From a virus: a stretch of 39,140 nt of DNA. The notes beneath the pieces were generated by a model, which saw nothing but the letters and a program-made list of their open reading frames with translations, did no database searches and was not told where the DNA came from. The translations under genes and the position numbers were made by a program. Numbering within the stretch: the first letter of the stretch is position 1; the number at the start of each line of letters is the position of its first letter. The stretch spans positions 1 through 39,140 of the IMG/VR virus record IMGVR_UViG_3300046010_002080; one strand, 5' to 3'. Below are positions 5,082-11,073 of the stretch, in pieces.

Positions 5082-5260
5082 TGTTAGACCTAAGAGGTAA
5101 GCCAATACTTACCTGTATCTGTGGTTGCAAGATGTTTGTTATCACCGTGATGTGGGATGACGAGACAAGAGAAGTAAGTTGGTATGACTTAAGACAGGAA
5201 TGCAAGGAGTGCAAGGCAATCAGCACTGCACCTACACCAATGGATTGGAAGGATGAGTAA
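5081..5260 (+). CDS. Zinc-ribbon protein, 59 aa
   Basis: Start chosen in the TAATG overlap at 5081; the longer frame from 5039 would begin inside the transglycosylase. Cysteines Cys12, Cys14, Cys16 and then CKEC (41-44) suggest a zinc ribbon. A CTTAAGACAGG copy (5188) lies in frame as Asp-Leu-Arg-Gln, a different reading from the usual Leu-Lys-Thr. Stop overlaps the next start (TAATG). Function unknown. Confidence 0.6.
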   Translation: MLDLRGKPILTCICGCKMFVITVMWDDETREVSWYDLRQECKECKAISTAPTPMDWKDE

Positions 5261-5433
5261 TGCCAACGTATGAGTATCGTTGCAATAAATGTATGGCACA
5301 CACAGTGCTAAGTCGTAAGGTAGAAGAACGCGATGAAGAAGTTACTTGCGTTTGTGGTCATACATCAAGTAGAATATACAACACACCAGCAATCCGCTTC
5401 AATGGTAGCGGGTTCTATTCAACAGGAGGTTAG
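5260..5433 (+). CDS. FmdB-like zinc-ribbon protein, 57 aa
   Basis: Starts MPTYEYRCNKC, the hallmark opening of FmdB-type regulatory zinc ribbons, with a second pair CVC (30-32) and the family-like ending RFNGSGFYSTGG. These small proteins are frequent next to phage genes and are thought to bind metal and partner proteins; the exact role is unknown. Its 3' end supplies AGGAGG for the next gene. Confidence 0.75.
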   Translation: MPTYEYRCNKCMAHTVLSRKVEERDEEVTCVCGHTSSRIYNTPAIRFNGSGFYSTGG

Positions 5434-5436
5434 ACA

Positions 5437-5595
5437 ATGTGTGATATATGTGAAGGTGGCGGATGCTCTGTATGTTTTAAGACAGAGGGCGAAGGCTTAC
5501 AGTTTGCTAGTGGTAAAGAGATAGAAGAGTTCTTCGATTCTTATTCAGAAGTTATGCACGTAGACCCAGCAGAATCTACTCCTGAGGTGGAGTAA
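5437..5595 (+). CDS. Zinc-knuckle protein, 52 aa
   Basis: ATG with AGGAGG at 5424-5429. Starts MCDICEGGGCSVC, a compact C-x2-C-x4-5-C-x2-C arrangement like a DnaJ-type cysteine-rich knuckle, followed by an acidic helix and tail. A near copy of the repeat word (TTTTAAGACAG) follows the knuckle. It is the last gene of the rightward arm and overlaps the 3' end of the oppositely transcribed sigma-like gene by 20 bases. Confidence 0.6.
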   Translation: MCDICEGGGCSVCFKTEGEGLQFASGKEIEEFFDSYSEVMHVDPAESTPEVE

Positions 5596-5602
5596 CCTCT
5601 GC
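5569..5602. terminator. Hairpin over the convergent gene ends
   Basis: GCAGA (5569-5573) pairs with TCTGC (5598-5602) outside, and TACTCC (5577-5582) with GGAGTA (5589-5594) inside, loop TGAGGT. It covers both stop codons of the convergent operons. There is no U-run on either side, so intrinsic termination is uncertain; it could also be an RNA-stability element or act by transcriptional collision. Confidence 0.4.
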
Positions 5603-6223
5603 GATATCTTCATCACGATAAGGTCTGAAGCCACCAATCTTATTGATTAACTTACGTATGCCACGCTTGTGACGCATACGAGCAGTGTCTTCACTACCTA
5701 ACTCCATCTCTTTTGCTATGTCAGGAAAGTCCATTGCTTCAGCGTGACGCAGGAACAATAACTTCCTATCATCTTTAGTTAGTTTCCAGTATGCAAAGTC
5801 AATCTCAATCATCATCGCCATCATATTGCCACCCTCACTAGGTGCAGAGGGGCGACCAGGGCGACCTAAGTCCACTTTGTTTAACTGATTCCATTCACTT
5901 CTTAAGACAGGAGTGAGCAAGGCTTCAACCATATCTGCTTCGTAATAGAACAGGTCGCTTGTCTCATAGCCACCAGACTTAGCCTTCCAATGCTGACAGT
6001 AATCTAATGCTTGGTTACGTAGGCTACGATAGATTAAGTTCTTTGCATCCTTAACTCCGATTGCTTCCCACGTATCTAACTTATTGGGATGCTCAAGGAA
6101 CCACTGATAGAGTGATTGTCGGATGTCTTCTAAATCTATATCACTAAACTTGCGGTGGTACTCAGATGCAACAGCATCAACAACGTACTGCCAAGGTTCA
6201 ATGCGTGCCCATTCAAGTGTCAC
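5576..6223 (-). CDS. Sigma-70-like (ECF-type) RNA polymerase sigma factor
   Basis: 215 aa with a two-domain sigma layout. Residues about 10-82 resemble region 2 (helical; LEDIRQSLYQWFLEH, then AKNLIYRSLRNQALDYCQ), joined by a Gly/Pro linker (120-133) to a region 4-like helix-turn-helix (about 147-196; KLTKDDRKLLFLRHAE, DFPDIAKEMELGSEDTARMR, HKRGIRKLINK). It probably directs host RNA polymerase to phage promoters; being last in the replication operon, it is the natural candidate for switching on the late operon. GTG start in a GTGA overlap. A plain helix-turn-helix regulator is the alternative. Confidence 0.7.
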   Translation of the reverse strand: MTLEWARIEPWQYVVDAVASEYHRKFSDIDLEDIRQSLYQWFLEHPNKLDTWEAIGVKDAKNLIYRSLRNQALDYCQHWKAKSGGYETSDLFYYEADMVEALLTPVLRSEWNQLNKVDLGRPGRPSAPSEGGNMMAMMIEIDFAYWKLTKDDRKLLFLRHAEAMDFPDIAKEMELGSEDTARMRHKRGIRKLINKIGGFRPYRDEDIAEVTPPQE

Positions 6224-6606
6224 TTTATTCTTACCCCGTTATCTAAATGGAGGAAGCCAACCAGTTTCATCTTGTTATTCTTATTAGCAAACTCTGTCGT
6301 ACTAGGTAACCACTTCTCGTTCCATTCAATGTCTATCATTAAGTGAAGAGGAAAAGCCCAGACACCTTCAGGTGTTGAGTTGATATACCAAGGAGTTAAC
6401 CCCAACCTATGTGCCTCTTCAAGTAAGAAGTCATACTTCATCTTCTCAATCAACAGGTCAGGGTAGTGTGTCTTTCGTGACTTAAGTTCGATAAACATTT
6501 TATATCTGTCAGTAGTGCAATCGAATCCATCGTACTCTTCGGGTGAGTGGATAAGGTCGGGTAAGTAAGTTGCCCTTAACCAATCAAAGAGTTCTTTTTC
6601 TTTCAC
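6220..6606 (-). CDS. PD-(D/E)XK nuclease-like protein, 128 aa
   Basis: Compact restriction-endonuclease-like core: Asp29 in YDGFDC, then FIELKSR with Glu40 and Lys42, the D...ExK arrangement, followed by a helix (LLIEKMKYDFLLEEAHR). Similar small nucleases occur in actinophage replication modules. It may process DNA during recombination or protect the nucleotide pool by degrading host DNA; the substrate is not determinable here. GTG start, GTGA overlap at both ends. Confidence 0.6.
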   Translation of the reverse strand: MKEKELFDWLRATYLPDLIHSPEEYDGFDCTTDRYKMFIELKSRKTHYPDLLIEKMKYDFLLEEAHRLGLTPWYINSTPEGVWAFPLHLMIDIEWNEKWLPSTTEFANKNNKMKLVGFLHLDNGVRIK

Positions 6607-6989
6607 TCATTATCCCACTTACCTCTTAAGACAAGAAGCCCGATGATTGCGTAGTTAGCCATATCCTTAAATGAATCTTCAAGTGACTCGTGTTCAGGTG
6701 TTGCACCACTATCAACTAAGTTGTTGATGCGTGCTAACTTATCGTGCATACGTACACGCAACCCATTGATGGCACCGCCAGGGGCTTGCGATATATTCTT
6801 TGGACCGTAGTCCTTATGCTTACTGAGCAGTAGGTTAGAAAGTTCCTGACTTAAGTTAGAAAGATTTACTTCGAGGTGGAGTTCGCGTGCAATAGAGGAA
6901 TCTTTAGGTTGACTATCAGGAAGGAACCTTCCTTGGAGTATGTTGATACCTTCAGACCTTGATTCACTAGATGATTTATAATCTGCCAT
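6603..6989 (-). CDS. Nmad1/DUF1599-like protein, 128 aa
   Basis: Residues about 55-127 carry the pattern of the nucleotide-modification-associated domain 1 (DUF1599) family: LSKHKDYGPKN, NGLRVRMHDKLARINNL, then HESLEDSFKDMANYAIIGLL. In phages this family is found with base-modification or nucleotide-metabolism genes and has a MazG-like helical fold by prediction. The first 45 residues are Ser-rich and probably disordered. No hydroxymethylase or other modifying enzyme is visible in this genome, so its role is unclear. Confidence 0.75.
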   Translation of the reverse strand: MADYKSSSESRSEGINILQGRFLPDSQPKDSSIARELHLEVNLSNLSQELSNLLLSKHKDYGPKNISQAPGGAINGLRVRMHDKLARINNLVDSGATPEHESLEDSFKDMANYAIIGLLVLRGKWDNE

Positions 6990-6995
6990 ATCTCT

Positions 6996-7367
6996 TCACG
7001 CTCCGCCTTCGTCGTCATTGGTATCCGTTTCTAATAGTCGTGCTAAGTTTTGGTCGAAGTCTACGAGTGCTGACTTGACTACCATATCCTCAACAAGTTC
7101 ATCTACTAGGTCGTAACCATTCTCACTAGCGAACAGTGTAACATAGGTGGACTGTGTTATAAGTCTTATCTGGTTAGGGTCATCAGCGTGGTTAAACATA
7201 AACCTTAGTAGTGACCCTAGCAGAAGTTTGTATCCGTTGGGTAGTATGTAGTACGGGTCGAACTCTTCACCCTCTTCAAAGTAATGGTCCACTAATTGAA
7301 ATGAATCCTCAAATTGTAGATGACAATCGTGGCAATAATTGTGTGGGTCTTCGGGTTCCTGGCTCAC
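6996..7367 (-). CDS. Zinc-finger-like acidic protein, 123 aa
   Basis: The N-terminus has YCHDCHLQFEDSFQLVDHYF (residues about 11-30), a C-x2-C plus downstream His pattern like a C2H2-type finger; the rest is acidic and helical, ending DTNDDEGGA. Found between primase and Nmad1-like genes; possibly a DNA- or protein-binding accessory to replication. GTG start in a GTGA overlap with the Toprim gene. Confidence 0.6.
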   Translation of the reverse strand: MSQEPEDPHNYCHDCHLQFEDSFQLVDHYFEEGEEFDPYYILPNGYKLLLGSLLRFMFNHADDPNQIRLITQSTYVTLFASENGYDLVDELVEDMVVKSALVDFDQNLARLLETDTNDDEGGA

Positions 7368-7984
7368 TGAATCCCTATCTTTTCCAGTATGAAGTCTTTA
7401 CCGTGGGACACGAACACTGAATTAACATCTGCTCCGTCTCCGAACCCGACGACAGTAACTGGCAATTCGCGGGCAAGACTATTGGCGAACTCACGTCCTG
7501 GCGCATCGCCGTCAGCAAAGACGAACACTCTTTCAAAGTCAGCGAGCAATCGTGTGTAGTGTTTCTTCCAACTGTTCGCACCTGGTACTCCAACACAAGG
7601 AAAGCCAACACACCTAGACATAGTAAGGGTATCCAGTTCACCTTCACACACTCCAATCCAATCACCTGCACGTTGCACATCAAGCACGTTATACATACGA
7701 GTCTCTGCTCCTACCATACCCATATACTTAGGTTCAACTGCAGGGTTAAGACTTCTAAATCTTAGGTCAACAACACCAGTCTTAGTGATGTAAGGGATTG
7801 ATAAGCGTCCAGTGTATTGCTCGTGACCTGTATCAGGTTCCGCGACTACGCCTAATTGAGCCAACCGTGCTACCTCCAGAGGTATTCCTCTGCTTGCTAG
7901 GTAATCTTCTGCCAGATGAATACTTTCCGCGTACTTGTGTACTGACTTCCCCAGTAATTCCTTCTGCAAAACGCTGTGCCTCAT
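7364..7984 (-). CDS. DNA primase, Toprim (catalytic) part
   Basis: 206 aa with a Toprim domain: CEGELD (113-118, Glu114 or Glu116 as catalytic acid and Asp118) and FADGDAPG (156-163, Asp158 and Asp160 for metal), then DGADVN. This is the RNA-primer-synthesis half of a DnaG-type primase. The zinc-binding half is a separate gene upstream (7833-8213) and the two share 152 bases in different frames. The ATG at 7984 has GAAGG about 12 bases upstream. Primer synthesis would work together with the helicase encoded at 8739. Confidence 0.85.
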   Translation of the reverse strand: MRHSVLQKELLGKSVHKYAESIHLAEDYLASRGIPLEVARLAQLGVVAEPDTGHEQYTGRLSIPYITKTGVVDLRFRSLNPAVEPKYMGMVGAETRMYNVLDVQRAGDWIGVCEGELDTLTMSRCVGFPCVGVPGANSWKKHYTRLLADFERVFVFADGDAPGREFANSLARELPVTVVGFGDGADVNSVFVSHGKDFILEKIGIQ

Positions 7985-8213
7985 AGAAACTTAGCCCTTC
8001 TTGACGGACGATGATTTGAATACTATTTCCTTGCACACCACAAGCGAAGCAGATGAAGATGTTCTTATCGAGATTCGCTGTACCACTTTGGTGTGTGTCA
8101 CCGTGAAAGGGGCACTTAAGATTGACTTGTCCGTGAGTACTACGTATGGATGCCCCGTAGTGTTCAAGGATTGCTTTGATGGAGGGCAAGTCGTTGTCAA
8201 TTTTTATCACCAT
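7833..8213 (-). CDS. DNA primase, CHC2 zinc-finger part
   Basis: 126 aa. Residues 34-58 form a CHC2-type zinc site: CPFH (Cys34, His37) and CFAC (Cys55, Cys58), the template-binding N-terminal domain of DnaG primases. After residue about 88 the protein continues as a basic Arg/Ser/Gly-rich tail that is encoded in one frame while the Toprim gene is read in another. It has a 17-base overlap with the nuclease gene upstream. Split primases are known in other actinophages. Confidence 0.85.
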   Translation of the reverse strand: MVIKIDNDLPSIKAILEHYGASIRSTHGQVNLKCPFHGDTHQSGTANLDKNIFICFACGVQGNSIQIIVRQEGLSFYEAQRFAEGITGEVSTQVRGKYSSGRRLPSKQRNTSGGSTVGSIRRSRGT

Positions 8214-8541
8214 ACCCTGCTTCCCGTAGTAGCCATACTAAATCTTCTGTTCTCATTAACGAAACCCAATCACCTATTGACTTCTCACCCTGTCCATTTA
8301 GTCTTAAGACAACAACACCGAGGTCACCTTTGGCTCTATCTTTTAACTGTGCTATTGCAGCAGCAGGATTAAATCCAGTGCGTGCCTTGACTTCAAAATC
8401 TATACCAACACAACCAGTGATATCGCTACCACTACGACCAGCACCTGTAGATTCCGCAAATGGGAATCCGTTGTCAGCAAGGTAGTTAGCCAAGACTTTT
8501 TGACTTCTGTACCCTCGATGCTTTCTGCTCTGCGATGCCAC
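8197..8541 (-). CDS. Holliday-junction-resolvase-like PD-(D/E)XK nuclease
   Basis: 114 aa. SGSDITG then GIDFEVKAR gives Asp40, Glu50 and Lys52, the D...ExK core of archaeal-type Hjc/VRR-NUC-like nucleases; the basic N-terminus (SRKHRGYRSQK) would contact DNA. It probably resolves branched DNA during replication or before packaging. GTG start directly after the preceding stop. Contains a GTCTTAAGAC palindrome at 8301-8310. Confidence 0.7.
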   Translation of the reverse strand: MASQSRKHRGYRSQKVLANYLADNGFPFAESTGAGRSGSDITGCVGIDFEVKARTGFNPAAAIAQLKDRAKGDLGVVVLRLNGQGEKSIGDWVSLMRTEDLVWLLREAGYGDKN

Positions 8542-8739
8542 TTACGTAGCACTCTTATCCCCACGAAGGATACGGATAGCCCACTCCATACCAACATTCA
8601 ATCCATCAGTCCACTCATCCTTGATTGGAACTTTAGACTCTTCAATCTTTTGTATTACTTTATCAATGCGTGCTTGTGTTTCCACCATCACAGCCTGACG
8701 TATGACCTGAGTCATATCGTCTTCTTCTTCTCTAATCAT
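8542..8739 (-). CDS. Hypothetical helical protein, 65 aa
   Basis: Starts in a TAATG overlap with the helicase stop. Acidic N-terminus (MIREEEDD) followed by two probable helices, the second ending WAIRILRGD. No recognisable motif. Sits between helicase and resolvase genes, so a small replication accessory is possible but unproven. Confidence 0.6.
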   Translation of the reverse strand: MIREEEDDMTQVIRQAVMVETQARIDKVIQKIEESKVPIKDEWTDGLNVGMEWAIRILRGDKSAT

Positions 8740-9524
8740 TATCCACCGTTTTCTGGTATGTCATCAATGAACATATACTCTGGATTAAATGCCAGCCAAC
8801 ACATAAGGTTAGCGTTAGCATCAGCCCTTCCGTATCTATTCTTCACAGGTGAGACAGCCATTGACGTTCCCACTACTCCTAGTGTACATATAAGTGCGGG
8901 AATTTGTGCGACCTTGCCCTGTAATGCAGAGCGTGGCTGTGTCGGATTACCTTGTACTGCTTCCGATGTATGGTGCAAGACAATGACTGCTGCATTAGTA
9001 AGACGGGCTAAGTACTTTAACTCTTTCATTACTGCACGCATAGATGCAAACTCTTCACCACCATCAGTGGCTATGTCCATTAGGTTATCAATGAAGATTG
9101 CCTGAGGCGGGCAACCCCATAGTTCTTCAAAGGCTTCGACCTCTTCGTTGATATCCAACAGAGTGGGACTGGATTCAAATGACCACACAATATGGGCTGA
9201 CTTCTGGAGTACTGCCTTAGCCCAGTTGGTATCCTTGTCCATTAGGTACTCAACATCAGTCTGGTTCTTGCCACTAATCATTGACGCAAGACGCATAGCC
9301 ATAGTGTGTGAGTTGGTATCTGCTGATACATACAAGGTAGGAACTTGCATCTTGAGGGCTAGACCAAGGGCTAACGTGGACTTACCCACACCAGGGACAC
9401 CAGCAAACATTGATACTTCTGAGCGTCGACAAACAATTTTGTTGGTGTTAAATGTTTTGAATACTGCGGGTAAAGGTTCACCGCCTATGTCGGAACGTCC
9501 GACACTTCTTACTAATGTTCTCAT
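8739..9524 (-). CDS. DnaB/RecA-like replicative helicase ATPase
   Basis: 261 aa, RecA-fold ATPase: Walker A GVPGVGKST (42-50), Walker B AIFIDN (142-147), sensor-like VLHHTSE (182-188). Similar to the C-terminal ATPase domain of DnaB-type helicases but without the N-terminal primase-binding domain. Expected role: unwinding DNA at the fork with the split primase. The start is preceded by CTTAAGACAGGAG (9531-9543, minus strand), the same repeat-plus-ribosome-site unit as in the rightward arm. A RadA-like recombination ATPase is the alternative. Confidence 0.85.
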   Translation of the reverse strand: MRTLVRSVGRSDIGGEPLPAVFKTFNTNKIVCRRSEVSMFAGVPGVGKSTLALGLALKMQVPTLYVSADTNSHTMAMRLASMISGKNQTDVEYLMDKDTNWAKAVLQKSAHIVWSFESSPTLLDINEEVEAFEELWGCPPQAIFIDNLMDIATDGGEEFASMRAVMKELKYLARLTNAAVIVLHHTSEAVQGNPTQPRSALQGKVAQIPALICTLGVVGTSMAVSPVKNRYGRADANANLMCWLAFNPEYMFIDDIPENGG

Positions 9525-9617
9525 AGACTTCTCCTGTCTTAAGTTGGAAGAGAGGCAGTCACCTTCCCCTGAATAACTGCCCCTCCGCCAATTCTTATTC
9601 TAGCATTGACTGTTGTA
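9525..9617 (-). promoter_or_regulatory. Helicase gene leader with hairpin and repeat word
   Basis: 93-base gap in an otherwise overlapping operon. It holds an inverted repeat GGCAGT (9554-9559) with ACTGCC (9576-9581) and, next to the gene, the CTTAAGACAGGAG unit. No gene of useful length is visible. It may control helicase translation. Confidence 0.4.
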
Positions 9618-10013
9618 TTAGCCGTTGGTCGGAGCGCATTGTTCCGCGCCCTGAGGTTGTGGACATACCCACATTGAGTAAGGCTTGCCGTTCTTCTTCG
9701 AGATTCCCGATAGGAACTTGCGGTTGCCGTGAACGCAGGTCGGTGATGATAGACCCGTAGCGGACGGAGCCACTGTCGGGGCGGGTGCGGAGGTAGCCCA
9801 AGGAGGCGTGTCTACTGTTGAAGTAGTGGTCGCCAAAGGGGCTACGTTGTATGCACCAGCAATCATCTTGCTAGTTGCTGCAATCTGTGTTGAGTAATCA
9901 GAGATACCCTCTAGCAATACGCTGAGTTCATCTGCTGATGTCGCACGAATATTAATCAAGTCACCATTCGGAGACTTAACTGATACCTGTAACTTCCAGT
10001 TTTCTTCTGACAT
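9618..10013 (-). CDS. Hypothetical protein with C-terminal zinc-ribbon-like segment, 131 aa
   Basis: N-terminal about 55 residues form a small ordered domain (VSVKSPNGDLINIRATSADE); residues 58-90 are a Pro/Thr/Ala/Ser-rich linker; the C-terminal part CVHGNRKFLSG...MWVCPQ...QC has three cysteines and one His spaced like a zinc ribbon. The layout, a fold plus linker plus zinc ribbon, is seen in replication-associated actinophage proteins; a single-stranded-DNA-binding role is only a guess. TAATG overlap with the nuclease gene. Confidence 0.55.
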   Translation of the reverse strand: MSEENWKLQVSVKSPNGDLINIRATSADELSVLLEGISDYSTQIAATSKMIAGAYNVAPLATTTSTVDTPPWATSAPAPTVAPSATGLSSPTCVHGNRKFLSGISKKNGKPYSMWVCPQPQGAEQCAPTNG

Positions 10014-10612
10014 TATTTATCCTTTGTGAATTGGCAGTGTGCTGTGAGTCCACAGTAACTGCACGATTGTAGGTTCGGTAGAAATATACCAGCCTTTCGT
10101 GCTTTGTCAAAGCCATCAACAAAGTACTCAAGTGTGTCCTTGGTATATCTACTTAGGTCAATCATCTCTCCTGTCCCCGATTCACGAGACATCCAGTAGT
10201 TTCCTAGATTGACTTCAACACCTAACATCATCTCAACTCCTACTTTGTAGAAGCCAAGTTGTAAGTCAGATGCTGGTCGTCTTGCTGATGTCTTAAGGTC
10301 GACAATCACAAGTTGTCCGTTAACCTCAAAGATTCTATCGATGAACATCTTGACTGGTATACCAGCGATGTTCGGGTTTAACTCCAACTCGATGGCACGT
10401 ACACCTTGTGGAGTGGTCCAGATTTTCCAGTCAGGATTATTCTTGCGCCAAATGATGTAGTCATCTACCCACTTGGAACCTTGTTCATACCACCACTCCC
10501 CATTTTCCTTGCCAGGGTTGGCTTTCGTGGCTCGTCCTGCTACTCGTGCCTTAGCAAAATCAAGTCCATCAATCTCTTTAATCCACGCATCGTGCCAGTA
10601 TGGGTTAACCAT
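10013..10612 (-). CDS. Cas4/RecB-like PD-(D/E)XK exonuclease, C-terminal part
   Basis: 199 aa. Asp92 in KMFIDRIFE, VDLKTS with Asp105 and Lys107, and QLGFY with Gln118 are motifs II, III and QhxxY of the RecB/Cas4 nuclease family. CSYC...C (Cys184, Cys187, Cys193) are three of the four ligands of the family's Fe-S cluster. The fourth cysteine and motif I His lie in the separate upstream gene (10605-10793). Start at ATG 10612, inside an 8-base overlap ATGGTTAA. Expected role: DNA end resection for recombination, as in other actinophage Cas4-like exonucleases. Confidence 0.8.
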   Translation of the reverse strand: MVNPYWHDAWIKEIDGLDFAKARVAGRATKANPGKENGEWWYEQGSKWVDDYIIWRKNNPDWKIWTTPQGVRAIELELNPNIAGIPVKMFIDRIFEVNGQLVIVDLKTSARRPASDLQLGFYKVGVEMMLGVEVNLGNYWMSRESGTGEMIDLSRYTKDTLEYFVDGFDKARKAGIFLPNLQSCSYCGLTAHCQFTKDK

Positions 10613-10793
10613 TCTCAATGTCCCACATTTCTGCTGCTAGGTGAAATGCTCGCCCACCTGCTGACCATACGGATGGTTCTTCTTCTACCTTGAGCAGTCG
10701 ACCTAGGTAGTACTGATAACCACAGGTCAGGTATGTAGTAAAGGCTGAGTAACTGATGTGCTCTGGTAGTTCATATGAATCTAGTTTAATCAT
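10605..10793 (-). CDS. Cas4/RecB-like exonuclease, N-terminal part
   Basis: 62 aa. ISYSAFTTYLTCGYQYYLG contains Cys24, in the place of the first Fe-S ligand in Cas4/AddB-type nucleases, and GGRAFH (46-51) is the family's motif I with His51. The piece is too short to act alone and must combine with the 10013-10612 product or arise from one frameshifted protein. Start ATG 10793 lies in an 8-base overlap ATGATTAA with the previous gene; ATG 10799 is possible. Confidence 0.75.
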   Translation of the reverse strand: MIKLDSYELPEHISYSAFTTYLTCGYQYYLGRLLKVEEEPSVWSAGGRAFHLAAEMWDIENG

Positions 10794-10932
10794 TGTCATC
10801 AACTACTGACAAAACATAAACCATATCTTCTTGCAGTTCTTCTACTGCTTTTCTTAGTTCGTGAAATGCAATTGACAACTCGACAATCATATCGTCGCCA
10901 CTTATATATTCTTGCTTCTTAAAGAAGTGCAT
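10786..10932 (-). CDS. Hypothetical helical protein, 48 aa
   Basis: First gene after the leader hairpin. ATG with AGGGGATAGCA upstream. Mostly one long helix (MIVELSIAFHELRKAVEELQ) that could form a coiled coil, with an acidic end. No family recognised. Overlaps the nuclease N-terminal gene by 8 bases. Confidence 0.6.
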   Translation of the reverse strand: MHFFKKQEYISGDDMIVELSIAFHELRKAVEELQEDMVYVLSVVDDND

Positions 10933-10951
10933 TGCTATCCCCTGTCTCTAG

Positions 10952-11006
10952 TTAGATAGTCCTCCTTCAGAGGACAGGAGTGACTCAATGAAGGAGAACT
11001 ATCTAA
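10952..11006 (-). ncRNA. Long leader hairpin of the replication operon
   Basis: On the minus strand the segment 11006-10989 pairs with 10969-10952 over 18 bp, with one G-U pair, around a 19-nt loop (10970-10988). It begins at about the expected transcription start of the promoter at 11011-11039 and ends 20 bases before the first gene. There is no U-run, so a terminator is unlikely; protection of the 5' end or a regulated leader fits better. Confidence 0.6.
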
Positions 11007-11010
11007 GATT

Positions 11011-11039
11011 AGATTATCATATTGAATTGTTATTGTCAA
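11011..11039 (-). promoter_or_regulatory. Promoter of the leftward replication operon
   Basis: On the minus strand TTGACA (11039-11034), then 17 bases, then TAATCT (11016-11011); an alternative -10, GATAAT, has a 15-base spacer. The surroundings are AT-rich. It faces the genes 10932 to 5576 and lies just after an inverted repeat and the late terminator. A strong candidate for an early promoter read by host sigma factor. Confidence 0.7.
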
Positions 11040-11044
11040 GTATT

Positions 11045-11073
11045 AAATCAGATTACCCTCGGCAATCTGATTT
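11045..11073. promoter_or_regulatory. Inverted repeat upstream of the replication promoter
   Basis: AAATCAGATT (11045-11054) and AATCTGATTT (11064-11073) form a perfect 10-bp inverted repeat around ACCCTCGGC. It lies six bases upstream of the -35 element. It could be an operator for a dimeric regulator or a backup terminator for late transcripts; no U-run on the minus strand favours the operator. Confidence 0.5.

Larger units (their letters stand above)
278..5198 (+). repeat. Dense array of the word CTTAAGAC (palindrome core GTCTTAAGAC)
   Basis: Exact CTTAAGAC starts on the plus strand at 278, 997, 1004, 1188, 1496, 1667, 1805, 2005, 2657, 2915, 3254, 3511, 3653, 4856 and 5188, and occurs on the minus strand only at 2351-2360, 3934-3943 and 4179-4187. 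The full palindrome GTCTTAAGAC is at 1665, 1803 and 2655. Eighteen copies in 5 kb compares with about 0.2 expected by chance. Many continue as CTTAAGACAGGAG, so the tail forms a ribosome binding site; others are in coding sequence, mostly read Leu-Lys-Thr. Near matches occur at about 2069 and 5476. Confidence 0.9.

Noticed and set aside
278-5198. CRISPR array
   Set aside because: The repeated word is 8-13 bases with irregular spacing and lies within genes; no spacer structure and no cas operon. The Cas4-like nuclease is of the phage recombination type.
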